The translations under genes and the position numbers were made by a program. This document shows positions 32,833-45,600 of a DNA stretch of 64,000 bases, in pieces (the stretch's first letter is position 1; every line of letters starts with the position of its first letter). The stretch lies in assembly GCA_954871525.1 (NCBI GenBank), contig OX940870.1:3131501-3195500 (forward strand), in the 5' to 3' direction. The notes under the pieces were generated by a model. The model saw nothing but the letters and a program-made list of their open reading frames with translations, was not told where the DNA came from and did no database searches. Origin of the DNA: Parietaria judaica (Eukaryota > Streptophyta > Magnoliopsida > Rosales > Urticaceae).

Positions 32833-33224
32833 TGATCATAGCATCATACGACAGCGGCTAATTATTTCTTGGGCGCTTTGGATAAATAGACAAATCTGAA
32901 AGTGTGTTTAGCAAAATAGTCAAATTTTGGTTAATTTTGTAAACTAGCTAATTAACCATTTAAATGGAATTCCAATTACCTTATTACCCTCATGTTTTAA
33001 TAAAATTTAAAAATTCATTTATTTTCATTAATTGAAAATATTGCTATTAATTGAAATAGCTATAAATATGGTAACAACCAAAACCAAACCCTTTTCTTTT
33101 TTTTATATAATTCAAATTTTTAAATTCAAAACATTTATATAATTTTCGGATTTATTTTTTTTCAAAAAATATCAACAAATTAAAGACGCGAATTAACGTA
33201 AATCAACAACGAATTAACGTAAAT

Positions 33225-33325
33225 CAACACTTTAATACACAAATAAACACAAAATTAACACGAATAAACACTTTGATACACAAATAAACACAAAAATTAA
33301 CATGAATAAACACTTTATTCTTATT
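33225..33325. repeat. AATAAACACTTTGATACAC tandem repeat in Pack-MULE B
   Basis: Two to three copies of a unit of about 45 bp made of AATAAACACTTTGATACAC and AAATAAACACAAAATTAACA. They occupy the position where Pack-MULE A has its TTCGTTGTTAATTTACG array, so the subterminal arrays have diverged or been exchanged. Confidence 0.7.
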
Positions 33326-33344
33326 AAAATTTAAATACAAAATA

Positions 33345-33840
33345 AACGTGGAATAACGAGGGCGACTTCAGGCGCAGCGACCACGGCCATTGACGAAACC
33401 TTCGCTGGTGCGCCGGCACAGTTGCCGACCTCGCTCATCCCGGAGAAGAGGCTCCGAGTCCTCAGCTTCAAGGGGAACAAGCTCTCCGCCCAAATCCACG
33501 ACCTCTCCGCCCTCGTCAACCTCAAGTCCCTCTTACTCAACGATAACGCCTTCGCCTGCGAGTTTCCGGCCACGCTCTCCGAGCTTCACCGCCTCAAGGT
33601 CATCAATCTGGCACAAAATCACATCTCGGGTGGGAGTCCGCCGGAGATTCTCAAGCTCCGCCGCGTCTATTTCCTCGACCTGCACCACAACCGCTTGTCC
33701 GGTGAGATTCCGGTGAACTCGCCGCTGGTCCACTTGAACGCCTCGTCGTTCGTCGATAACCTCGCGCTCTGCGGTGAGCAGGCCGGGGTTCCGTGCGTCG
33801 CGTCGCCGTCGCCTCGCCGGTAAACGCGATCGGTGATGAC
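33345..33840 (+). pseudogene. captured LRR receptor-like kinase ectodomain fragment
   Basis: The frame from 33422 reads [20 protein letters not shown], then [48 protein letters not shown], and [20 protein letters not shown], then [10 protein letters not shown]. This matches the LRR exon of the plant LRR-RLK group that includes At1g60630-like inactive kinases. Compared with the family, the repeat that should lie between LDLHHN and NRLSGEIP is missing. The transmembrane and kinase parts are absent, and the frame ends at 33823. The fragment is enclosed by MULE arms, so it is transposon cargo and not a resident gene. Confidence 0.8.
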
Positions 33841-33942
33841 CGGGACGGCGTGCTTCGCCGCCGCGCCGTACTCCATGGCCGACAAAGCTCGGAGGAGATA
33901 GAAGCTCTGGTTATGGTTCAAAGAGAGAAAGAAAACATGCTC

Positions 33943-33944
<2 letters not shown>

Positions 33945-33975
<31 letters not shown>
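33945..33975. repeat. (GA)n microsatellite at the cargo junction of Pack-MULE B
   Basis: About 15 GA units separate the LRR cargo from the element arm. The position corresponds to the CT run at 9157-9235 in the oppositely oriented Pack-MULE A. Confidence 0.9.
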
Positions 33976-33979
<4 letters not shown>

Positions 33980-34234
33980 CAAAATTTGTAATTAAATTCC
34001 AAAATTTGTGCACAATTAATCATACCTTGATTTGTGCTGATAAGATTAATTACCATTTTAATTAATTACGAAAATATTAATATAAAATGATTAACTAAGG
34101 GTATGAGGAATAAAAATTGTTATTAATATGCCACCTCATGTTAATTGGCTAATTTACAAAATTAATCAAACTTTGGCTATTTTATTAAACTCATGTTTCA
34201 ATCTGGCTATTTAGAGCAATTTCTCTTATTTCTT

Positions 34235-35823
34235 CACGCTAAATGCTCTCACATTTTTAATAATTTTTTTTAAATGATATTTTTAATGATATTATTATGG
34301 TATAATAAATTAAGGGTGATTAATTAGCATAATACATCCGTTTAATAATTTCTGTTTGAGAGATAATTTAAGTTTTATTAGCTCTCATCTCTTTTAGTTT
34401 TGTTTGTACACTGAGATATTTTTCATATATATTATCATGAGTCTCGTTTCTTTATTGTGCTTTTGGGTACAAATTTAGTTGGGATTCTTGACCGAGATTT
34501 TGAGCCTCCATTTTTATAAAAAAATAATAATTTTAGTATACTAGTCTACTTCTTAGTTTATATACGAGTATATATTTGACAAAACAGTTTTGAACTTTTG
34601 ATGTATAAAATTATAATGCAAAAGTAGATAAATATTAAAAGATAATTACAAATATATTAATGAAATAGGAGCATAATATAATTCGATTTTCCTATATAAA
34701 TATTTTTTTTATTTTTACGATAAAAACCAATTTTGATACTCAAATCCACCCCGACCCTATTCGTAAAGACTTTGGACGATCGCCCAATGCCTTAAAATAA
34801 AATAAAAATTATATATATCTAATAAAAAGTCTCAAATTATATATTATTTTAATAAAAAGCCTTAAAATAATTTAAATAAGCTTAATAATTTATTTTTCTC
34901 AAAATTCATGAAATTATTTAACCTCTCCTAACTCAAATTTGTATTCTCGTAAGGGATAAAATAAACAACTCGGTCCTTTTTCATCTTTTAAACATTCGTA
35001 TTTGATATATCGATCTGATCCGTTTCGATGCGCCCGTTTCAGAGTGCATGTACTCAAATATAACCGTTTGATTTCATTTGATACCGTACAGATTTCAGTA
35101 GTCAAACACAAATTTCTAACATTTAATATTACTATACAGTTTCCATAAGTAATGTATCATGTGGGACCCAGTAACTATATATTAAGCTTCACAATTTCCA
35201 AGATATATATGTTTCGTCTGCATGTAATAAAATGAAAATCCACTGTCAGAGGATACGTAGTTGACCATCCAGTAGTTTACCATGCAAACCTAAATAAGAT
35301 TTAATTTTAAACATACGTAAAAGAAAATAACATTAACAAATCATTAGTTTATTTGACCAACTAAAATAAAATTTAGCTTCTGTAAAAAATGTTACAATAC
35401 TTCAAGTTTCAATGTCCATACTCCATTAGTATTACAAATATAATTAGAAAAAATACAAGTTGAATTAATAATTACTTAAATCCGTGGAAATAGATTTCTA
35501 ATGACAAGATAATAAGTCAATTTATATCAATTTGTTTATAATATATGTGTATACTAAGCTTCATGACAATCTGTAATTTTTTATACACGTATGTTTAATT
35601 ATATTATATGCATAATCTGTAATTTTTTATACATGTTTGTGTGTATATATATATATTGATTTGTTCCGATGCATGATGTGTATCTCACCCAAAGTCACCA
35701 TTGCATATTACATGGCCAAATCCTCTCGAGAAGCCACCAAATCTACACATTTCATAAGCATATAACAACTTTTTCAAGCCTGTGATAATCGCATATAGAG
35801 ATACACATATACATACATACACA
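34235..35823. other. upstream region of PDR-A, no gene seen
   Basis: AT-rich and non-coding. The last few hundred bases should contain the PDR-A promoter. AT-rich (TATA-like) runs at 35647-35657 and 35792-35797 are possible but not decisive. Confidence 0.4.
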
Positions 35824-38800
35824 ATGGAGAGCAGCGGCGGCGATATCTTCCGAGCGGGAAGCTCGCGGTTCGGGAGCTCGAGCATCTGGCGGAGCACGGC
35901 CATGGAGCCTTTCTCGAAGTCCTCCCACGGCGGGGAAGGAGGAGGCGGCGGCGAGGACGAAGAAGACGACGAGGAAGCGCTGAAATGGGCTGCGATCGAG
36001 AAGCTCCCGACGTACCTGCGGATCAGGCGGGGAATCCTGACCGAGGATCAGGGAAAGCCGAGCCGGGAGATCGACATCTCCAACCTCGGCTTTCTCGAGA
36101 AGCGCAACATTCTCGAGCGCCTCGTCAAGATCGCCGAGAAGGACAACGAGCGGTTCTTGACCAAGCTCAAGGACCGAATCGACAAGTACTCATTTGAGCT
36201 TAAACTCGGTTTTTCTTTTTCTTTTTTTCCGGTTTCGAATGATTTTGAGTTTTTTTTTTTTTTTGTAGAGTGGGGCTTGATATGCCGACCATAGAAGTGA
36301 GGTTCGAGCATTTGAGCGTCGAAGCAGACGCTTATGTCGGAGGCAGAGCATTGCCTACCATGTTCAACTTCTCCATGAACATGTTCGAGGTGATCATCAC
36401 AACCAAACACACCGATTCTTCAAGCTTTGTTCGTTGAAATCAACGTATTAATGGAGTTCAATTCATGTACAGGGACTGTTGAGCTTCCTTCACGTCCTCC
36501 CAAGCCGGAAGAAGACGCTCCCAATTCTCCAAGACGTTAGCGGAATCATCAAGCCCAAACGGTAGCAAAAAACCGAAAACGATTTCGAAAAACGTTTTCA
36601 ATTTGTCTCACACTCTCTGATCCACGTCTTGCAGAATGACTCTCCTCTTAGGCCCGCCCGGCTCGGGGAAGACGACGCTGCTCTTGGCTCTGGCCGGGAA
36701 ACTAGACAAAGAACTGAAAGTAACAAAATTGAAAACGGAATCTCGGTTCCTTTTGTTCCCGAAACCGGCCCCGTGATTTGTTTGTGTTTTTTGTTCTTCA
36801 GTCTTCGGGGAGAGTGACGTACAACGGTCACGGAATGGGCGAGTTCGTGCCGGAGAGGACGTCAGCTTACATAAGTCAATACGATCTTCACATCGGGGAG
36901 TTGACCGTCAGAGAGACGCTGGCTTTCTCGGCGAGATGTCAAGGGGTTGGACCTCGCTACGGTTAGTCAACGCTCTTTTCAGATTCGTCGACTTCAATTT
37001 AGTTTATAAATAGTTGGGGTAAAAGTATTTTTTTCAAAATAGTGTGGCATGTTCTAAAGCTTCCAATTATACTAATTAAATTCCAAAATCGTCAAATTTG
37101 CATTTTGATTGATTACTTCCTATTAATCTCATTAATGTTGAGTTTTTTACTCGTGTATAACTCAAATTAACACATTTTCTTCTCTACACGTGAGATTTTT
37201 TATGCTAAATATTTCAATTTGAAGCATACAAAAGTAAATGATTTTAACTTTAACCGAGAAAACCAATCGAAATGCAAATTCACAGCCTCGGTGTTTAATC
37301 AACATAAATAAATCGGGAAAAATGATACTTTTGCCGTAATTATTGGAATAGTCACAAATTTGAGCTCTGAAGTGAGCTTGCAAAATTTTCAGAAATGTTG
37401 GCAGAGTTATCAAGGAGAGAAAAGGCTGCGAATATCATGCCAGATCCTGATCTTGATTTATATATGAAGGTAAAATTAAATAAATTAAATTATTATTTTT
37501 TTATTAAATTTGTCTTTTAATAAAAATTACATCTTTTTTCAGGCAGCAGCTCTAGAAGGACAAGAGACTAATGTGGTCACAGATTATATACTAAAGGTAT
37601 TAATTCATGATTTTTGAGTTACTAAGTATAAATGGCCAATGATTAATTAATTAATTAATTAAATTCTTTTATATATAGATTTTGGGACTTGAGATTTGTG
37701 CTGATACTATGGTTGGGGATGAAATGTTCCGAGGTATTTCCGGCGGACAGAAAAAGCGAGTAACGACCGGTAAACGACACATTTTTTTTTTCTTCTTTCA
37801 AAAGGGCATAGTTAAGCTCAATTATTCATTAATGGACATTCTTTTGCCACTGAATTTGTAGGGGAAATGCTGGTGGGACCGGCACGGGCGCTTTTCATGG
37901 ACGAGATATCAACCGGTTTGGACACTTCGACGACGTTTCAGATTGTGAATTCCCTCAGGCAAACCATCCACATTCTCAACGGAACGGCCGTGATCTCTCT
38001 GCTTCAGCCAGCGCCGGAGACATATGACTTATTCGACGACATCATCCTTGTCTCCGACGGGCAAATTGTGTATCAAGGACCCCGGGAAAACGTGCTCGAG
38101 TTTTTCGAGCACATGGGATTCAAGTGCCCCGAGCGAAAAGGAGTCGCTGACTTCTTGCAAGAAGTAATTCTCCAGAGAGGTTTAACTTAAAAATCATAAT
38201 GTAAATAAGAATAAAACTGATTTTGCTGTTTCAATAGGTGACATCAAGGAAAGATCAAGAGCAGTACTGGGCTAACAAATCCGAGCCTTACGGTTTCATC
38301 ACCTCCAATGAGTTTGCAGAAGCGTATCAGTCGTTTCACGTTGGACGGAAGCTCGGGGACGAGCTCGCTACTCCGTTCGACAAGTCGAAGGCTCACCCCG
38401 CGGCTCTGACCACTCAGAAATACGGCGTTAGCATGAAGGAGCTATTCAAAGCGTGCGTTTCCCGGGAATGGTTGCTCATGAAGCGGAACTCTTTCGTATA
38501 CATTTTCAAAATGTTCCAAGTAAGTGACACTCAAATGCAATGCTCTCTGCTGAACTGAAAGCAACTTTATGTCTAAACATCGCTCCTCGTTTTTCTCCAG
38601 CTTACGATGATGGCATTTATTTCGATGACGCTGTTCTTTCGCACAGAGATGCATCGTAACACGGTGGCAGATGGCGGAATCTACCTCGGTGCCCTTTTCT
38701 TTATCCTCCTCATCATCATGTTCAACGGCTTCTCGGAGCTCGCCTTGACGATTCTGAAGCTTCCCGTGTTCTTCAAGCAGAGGGACCTTCTTTTCTACCC

Positions 38801-41800
38801 TTCTTGGGCCTACTCTCTGCCTACTTGGATCCTCAAAATTCCGATTTCCTTCCTCGAAGTTGCGGTTTGGGTAGTATTAACTTACTACGTAATCGGATTC
38901 GATCCTAACATCGAAAGGTAAACACGGATCAAATCGTCTCTAAGGTCCTGCTTGTTACAATTATGTTTTCTCTTGTAAGTACTGATTGAGGACTTATCAA
39001 AATATTACAGATTCTTGAGACAGTATCTTCTTCTGCTGTGTATCAACCAGATGGCTTCGGGGCTTTTCCGGTTCATGGGCGCTGTCGGAAGGAACATAAT
39101 TGTCGCAAACACATGCGGTTCTTTTGCGCTTCTGGCTTTCCTTGCGTTGGGCGGCTTTGTCTTAACAAAAGGTGACTATTATATACTATCTAAATAAAAA
39201 TACAAACGATTTCTTGTGCGGTATTTTTCATTCTAAACGTTCAAAATTTTCTGGTTTCAGATGACGTGAAGCCGTGGTGGAAGTGGGGCTATTGGGTCTC
39301 GCCCATAATGTACGGGCAGAATGCAATAGCCGTCAACGAGTTCCTTGGACATAGTTGGTCACATGTAAGAACTTCACGTCTTGAATTAAGCGAATTTTAA
39401 TCCGATCACGGCTCAAATTGGTCGTTGTGTTCGTCGCAGATTCCTTTGAATGCGACGGAATCGATTGGAGTGACGGTGCTGAAGGCTCGCGGGATCTTTC
39501 CCGAGGCGCGATGGTATTGGATCGGAGTGGGAGCCACCATCGGATACATCTTTCTATTCAATTTCCTCTTCACTGTGGCTCTGAAGTATCTGAACCGTAA
39601 GTCAACTTTCGCATACTCCCTATCAAAGCATGCAGCGAGGTAAAACTCACTGAGCCAATTTCCGCAATGTAGCCTTGGGGAAGTCTCAGGCCGTGCTGTC
39701 CAAGGAGATGTTCGCTGAGAAAACTGCAAACCGAAATGGAGAGTTCGTTGAGCTATCATCAAGAAGTGCAGGTACAATAATTTTTGGCATGTTTCTACTT
39801 TTGTCTCTTGTATTGCGAGCTCGATTTTTACATCAAACTAATCAATGCAGAAAGAGGGAACGAAAGCCTAAGAAGTAGCTTCTCGTCGGGCGCGGTTTCG
39901 TCAAGAGTGGGAATCGTAAACGAAGCCGATTCGAACAGGAAGCGCGGTATGGTTCTCCCCTTTGAGCCGCACTCCATCACCTTTGACGAGGTCCGATATG
40001 CCGTGGACATGCCTCAGGTACACATTAGGATAAAATCTCGTATAACTTATTATGAGTAATTTTATTTTTTTTTTTTGTTTTTATTCTCAAGTTTGTTGAT
40101 ATGTTAACTTTTTAACATATTATATTCATATATTTTTAGGAAATGAAAGCTCAGGGAATTACCGAGGACAGGCTCGAGCTTCTGAAGGGTGTGAGCGGCT
40201 CATTCAGGCCAGGAGTCTTGACGGCTCTGATGGGAGTCAGTGGTGCCGGGAAGACCACTTTGATGGATGTCTTGGCCGGAAGAAAAACCGGTGGATACAT
40301 AGAAGGAAACATCACCATCTCCGGGCATCCCAAAAAACAAGAAACGTTCGCAAGGATCTCCGGATACTGCGAGCAAACGGACATCCACTCACCTCACGTC
40401 ACGCTCTATGAGTCCCTCGTTTACTCCGCCTGGCTTCGGCTTCCCCCTGAAGTCGATTCCACCACCCGTAAGGTACCTCTTATTAATATTATCCCCTCGC
40501 TTCTTCTTATTAGACGGATCGTTAAAGCCATTAAATTTTCTTTTCATTTGTGTTCCGAAGATGTTCATCGAGGAGGTGATGGAGCTTGTGGAGCTGGGCC
40601 CGTTAAGGGAGGCGCTCGTGGGGTTGCCAGGGGTGAACGGGCTTTCGACGGAGCAACGCAAGAGACTGACTATCGCAGTGGAGCTTGTGGCCAATCCATC
40701 TATTATATTCATGGACGAGCCCACCTCCGGCCTCGACGCCCGAGCGGCTGCCATTGTGATGAGAACCGTGAGAAACACCGTCGACACCGGACGAACCGTG
40801 GTCTGCACCATCCACCAGCCGAGCATCGACATATTCGACGCTTTCGACGAGGTAAAGTAGCAAAGATCATGAAACTTAGAACATATCCGGAAAACAACTA
40901 AGCGATTCTCACCCGTCCTTATTATGTTGCAGCTTTTCCTTCTAAAGAGAGGAGGTGAAGAGATATACGTTGGTCCTTTAGGCCGCCATTCTTCTGAGTT
41001 AATCAAGTTCTTTGAGGTAAACCCAGACACACACTTTACAAGTTGATGATAAATCAGTACTTTCTAAGCCTTGTAATTATGCATTTTCGTCAGGATATCG
41101 AGGGAGTTCCGAAAATCAAAGACGGTTACAACCCGGCGACCTGGATGTTGGAGGTTACAACGGCCGGTCAAGAAGAATCTCTAGGCATCAACTTCACAGA
41201 GATCTACAGAAGCTCAGAAAAGTACAGGTACCGGAATAACTTCCGATATAGTCAAGAAGGCATAACTCAAGTGGTCGAGCATTGGACTTTCCATCCTTAA
41301 GATGGAGAGTTCAAACCTCAATGACATTAAAAAAATTTCAAAAATTCTGATGCGATGTTATAACGGTTTACTCAGGAGAAATAAGGCCATGATCGCCGAG
41401 CTGAGCGTTCCACCGGCGGGGTCGAAGGACCTCTACTTCACGACGCAGTACTCTCAGTCGTTTTTCTCTCAGTGCATGGCTTGCCTGTGGAAGCAACACT
41501 TATCGTACTCTCGAAACCCGCCCTACACGGCGGTCCGACTCCTCTTCACCTCCTTCATTGCTCTCATGTTTGGCACCATCTTCTGGGACCTCGGCAAGAA
41601 AAGGTAAAAGCGGAACAGACGAGAGAAAGTTTCGAATACTCAACTAACTGAACTAGTCTTATTGACCTATTTACTGACTTTGCCATGCAGGGAAAGACAA
41701 CAAGACGTTATGAACGCGATGGGCTCGATGTACGCTGCGGTTCTCTTCATCGGCGTCCAAAACGCCTCGTCGGTACAGCCCGTGGTGGCGGTCGAGAGGA

Positions 41801-42545
41801 CGGTCTTCTACAGAGAAAGAGCTGCCGGAATGTACTCCGCCATGCCTTATGCATTCGGACAGGTACACGACACCCTTCCCCGAAACTACATCGTTGTTTG
41901 ACTGTTTCCCCGATACCGTATATCAGAATCGAATGCCATTCTTGCAGGTTGTGATCGAGCTGCCATACATCTTCGTCCAGACGCTCGTATACGGGGTCAT
42001 TGTGTACGCTATGATCGGGTTCGAGTGGACCGTGGCCAAGTTCTTTTGGTACCTCTTCTTCATGTACTTCACCTTCTTGTACTTCACCTTCTACGGGATG
42101 ATGACCGTCGCCGTGACGCCCAACCACAACATCGCCGCCATCGTTTCTTCTGCCTTCTACGCCATTTGGAACCTCTTCTCGGGATTCATCATCCCAAGAA
42201 CAGTAAGTCCACCTTCTAGTTTCATTTTTTTAATACGTAAAAGATACAAGTTCAAATGCTCAAACATCTTTTCGATACAAACAGAGAATGCCGATATGGT
42301 GGAGGTGGTACTTTTGGGCGTGCCCCGTGGCGTGGACATTGTACGGGCTTGTTGCATCGCAGTTCGGGGACGTGAAGGAGACGTTCGGAGATTCGGATCA
42401 AAGCGTGGAGGATTTCGTGAGGACTTATTTTGGGTTCGACAAGGATTTCCTGGGCGTTGTTGCCATAGTGCATGTCGGGATTTGCGTGCTTTTTGGAGTC
42501 ATTTTTGGATACTCAATCAAGGCCTTCAACTTTCAAAAGAGATAA
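35824..42545 (+). CDS. PDR-A: full-size ABCG (pleiotropic drug resistance) transporter
   Basis: 24 exons join in frame to about 1461 aa: 35824-36185, 36269-36389, 36473-36561, 36635-36719, 36802-36961, 37393-37469, 37543-37596, 37679-37769, 37862-38163, 38238-38519, 38601-38917, 39011-39171, 39261-39364, 39440-39596, 39673-39771, 39851-40017, 40140-40472, 40561-40851, 40933-41016, 41094-41227, 41376-41603, 41691-41862, 41948-42202, 42285-42545. Domain order is NBD-TMD-NBD-TMD. NBD1 has Walker [10 protein letters not shown] (197-205), signature ISGGQKKR (336-343) and Walker B LFMDE with STGLD (363-367). NBD2 has Walker [10 protein letters not shown] (908-916), LSTEQRKR (1015-1022) and [12 protein letters not shown]. 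Such proteins are plasma-membrane ATP-driven exporters of terpenoids, phenolics or hormones. The N-terminus ([11 protein letters not shown], then [19 protein letters not shown]) is typical of PDR1-type members. The substrate is not readable. Confidence 0.93.
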
Positions 42546-42670
42546 AATTGAAAACAGAAAACATACATGTATATTGTATATAATCATGTCATGTTTTGAT
42601 TTCAGTGTATTTTGGCGTAGCTGTACGAAATATGTATACACGTTAAGAGTCCTTGCAATGTTAATTGTGA

Positions 42671-42676
42671 AATAAA
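42671..42676 (+). terminator. probable polyadenylation signal of PDR-A
   Basis: AATAAA lies 126 bp after the PDR-A stop codon in a T-rich 3' flank, a plausible position for a plant near-upstream element. Confidence 0.45.
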
Positions 42677-45600
42677 ATTTTGTTATATAGCATACATACT
42701 ATATGTTTTCCGTTTATGCAAAATGTTACTGTGAACAGAAATATAATATCTATTCACTATAGTCATAAAAATAAAAAATAAAAACTAGCTTCGGATCAAC
42801 AATTTTGAAGGTCTGCTACAATTTTTTATTAAGCTCGTTTGATTTATTATAAAATGTTTTTTAATTTTTTTGAAGTATTTTTGTATAACGAATTTTTATT
42901 ATATTATAAAAATAATTGGAGTTTATTATTTTTTAGTTAAAAATAGAGGTCCGAAGTCTAGCTAAGTAAACTCGAATTCCAACTAGATTAGCACTTAAAA
43001 ATCACAAATTAAGAACCGAGACTCGATATACTATAAATGAAAATATCAAAATTTATGTAACAAATCAAAACAGAAGATTGAGGTTTTTTGTTTTTAGTTA
43101 AAAAATTTGTGCTTTAGGAAGGACGATCTCGCGTACAAGATTAAGATTTATTATGGTAATGTTTATTATAAATTTGAGAAGGGATAACGAGACAATAATT
43201 TTAGTTATTGAAGAAAAAAACAATTATTTAAATTTTTTTAAACAAAATAGGCCACGATAAAGGTGAGAAGGGAACCTTAAATGCTCGTTAAATTTCGTAC
43301 TTTTTATCTAAGAAAATCGCAAAGGAGTTTACCTCGTAATGATTCGGTTTAAAATATAATCAATCATTCCGATTATTATGGTTTTCTAAGAAAGTAATTT
43401 AAGATTCTAATTTAGTTTTTTTTTTTTTAAGATGCTGATTATTTTCCACGCCCAACGACATAATTACACTCATTCATCATTATGTCGTTGACCAAAGAAT
43501 AACTTTGTTTTCGGCTTTTAAAAAGGAAAAGATGTGTTGTTAAAAAAGGCCAGGCCTTTTGGGCCTTTGTGGGCTGTTGCCACCTCACTATCTGTCTTTA
43601 CTGGGCTTAATGTCATCTCCACAACATCAGCTTTACGTCATAAACAAATCATTTGAAAAGAAGGACTCGCCAACACAACAAATCAGTAGAAATTTTGAGC
43701 TACACCGGTGCAATTATTATGCTCAAGCTGACGTAGCGTCTGAGCTGGCGATCTTGTTTTCGATTGTGCTACTCTTAAAATAGAAAAATTAGTTAGACTA
43801 AACTCGATTTTAATTGAAATGACCCATTTGGTTAAACCGAGCTAGCGATCTTGTTTTCGATTGCGCCTACTCTTAAAACAGGAAAATTAGTTAGACAAAA
43901 CTCGATTTTAATTGAAATGACCCATGTGTTTAAACAATATTGAATTACGCAATATTCTTCGAATGAGCAAGTTGATAAATAACTAAATAAATGAACTCTT
44001 GGTTTCTAGTTCTACTAATAATTCCTTCATCCAAAATTAATTGACCGGCAAGTAGGCTCGGTTCTAATATTCCATAACCATTAGATAAATTTACATAATT
44101 TTAAACACTAAATATAAAATAATTTTTAATTTTTAGAAGTTGAGTTAAAATTATCAGCAACTTGGCCATTGAAAACTAATTTGACCTAACAAGAACAATA
44201 GACAATAAATGTAGGTTGGTGGATGTTAAGTGTGAGCACAATTTTTTTTATTTTTTTTTTTATATAGAGGCCTCAGATCTCGTTAAGTGAGCTTAAATCT
44301 CAACTAAGCTGGCACCCAAGAAACACAAAAAAAGAAACATGGCTCGGAATAATTAGTGTGAACACAATAATTATACTAAAATTTTAAGAAAAAAATGATT
44401 TTTTTTGTTTTGTTACAGATTATAGGAAAAATATAAAAAAAAAACTAACCACTTTTTTTTTGTAAAAGATGGAGGTCTGACATCTCGTAGTATGGTCTCG
44501 CAAAGTAACAAATGAGATTCTGAATAAGATAAATAAAAAAAAATCATAGTTTACAAAGAACAAATAAAAATTAGGACTAACAGAAGTTAAAATCTCTTCT
44601 AACAAAGCATATAAAACATGAAAAATCTAAAATTCTTTTTCATACAAATATCATCACTAACGAAAGATGAAATGAACTCGAGATTTGAAAGCCACTAATA
44701 ACGATCTAAAATTTGAACATTGAATCTAGCCATGATAAAAAAAAAACTAACCACTTAAAGCTCGTGTATACTTTACTCGATATTTTTAATGAAGAGTGGA
44801 TTATTGGACTACTTTATAATCCTCGTATTTTAATTATCAAACCATGTTTATATTCGTTGCTTCACTTAAGTAGTGTCTCGCACCCACTTTATCTTCATAT
44901 GATCTGTATTACACCATCTCCTTCAATTCATATCATATATTATGATCGATCTTTTGTTCGAATCTTAACTTGTCCTTCTTTTACACTTTGTTTTTATCAC
45001 TTTTGGAACACGCTTCCCATTTTATATTGTCGGTTTCCACCAACAACATGTTGGTAATAAAATAAGATAGAGAAAATGAAGATGTAATAGTAATAATTAG
45101 GTATGGCTCTTCTACCAAATCGTTTTATCTCGACGTGGAATATTATTGCATTCGTATCTTCTAAACTCTTTCTATTCATACCATGCGAGATTGGACCAAA
45201 TCTAGACCATTTATTGGCTTATGAATCATCAATCATGACTGTGACGTTTTGCATTAAAAAATAAATTATTTATTGGAAAACGTTCACTAGAACTTTAAGC
45301 TAATCTTGAATATAAGACTGGCCACCTCACTAGAACTTAATAAGCAAGAAGCATTACGTGGAACCCCCAACAACCCTAGAGAGGTGGTTTTTTTTTAGAT
45401 TTAATTTTTTATTCAAATTTACCATTTTTATTTTCATTTTTACTATGACTTATACATGTATTATTACTCTTTTCGAAATTTGTAACTTATTTTTGTGTGT
45501 GTGGAAATAGTCGGGAATCACGCGTGTCATGATTTGACCAAAAGTTATTAATATATTTTTAATTTTTGGCGGAGAAAAATCGTGATAACATGTACAACTT

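Larger units (their letters stand above)
32871..34225 (-). mobile_element. Pack-MULE B carrying an LRR receptor-kinase fragment
   Basis: The 1355-bp element is flanked by a perfect 9-bp duplication TTATTTCTT (32862-32870 and 34226-34234). Read from its right end it begins GAGAAATTGCTCTAAATAGCC, the same terminus as the left end of Pack-MULE A. Its left arm (32890-33200) is the reverse complement of the A right arm, including GGTAACAACCAAAACCAAAC and TTAATTGAAAATATTGC. It therefore lies in the opposite orientation to A. GC-rich cargo (about 33345-33940) is an LRR ectodomain piece, bounded by a GA microsatellite. The left end is 29 bp beyond the target duplication of AAGGTT MULE copy 3. Confidence 0.85.

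Noticed and set aside
33345..33840. Resident LRR receptor gene
   Set aside because: No signal peptide, transmembrane segment or kinase domain; an internal repeat is missing and it is enclosed by MULE arms with a 9-bp duplication.
40389..41030. 213-codon minus-strand open frame opposite PDR-A exons 17-19
   Set aside because: It is a shadow of GC-rich coding sequence on the plus strand, crosses two plus-strand introns and has no domain.
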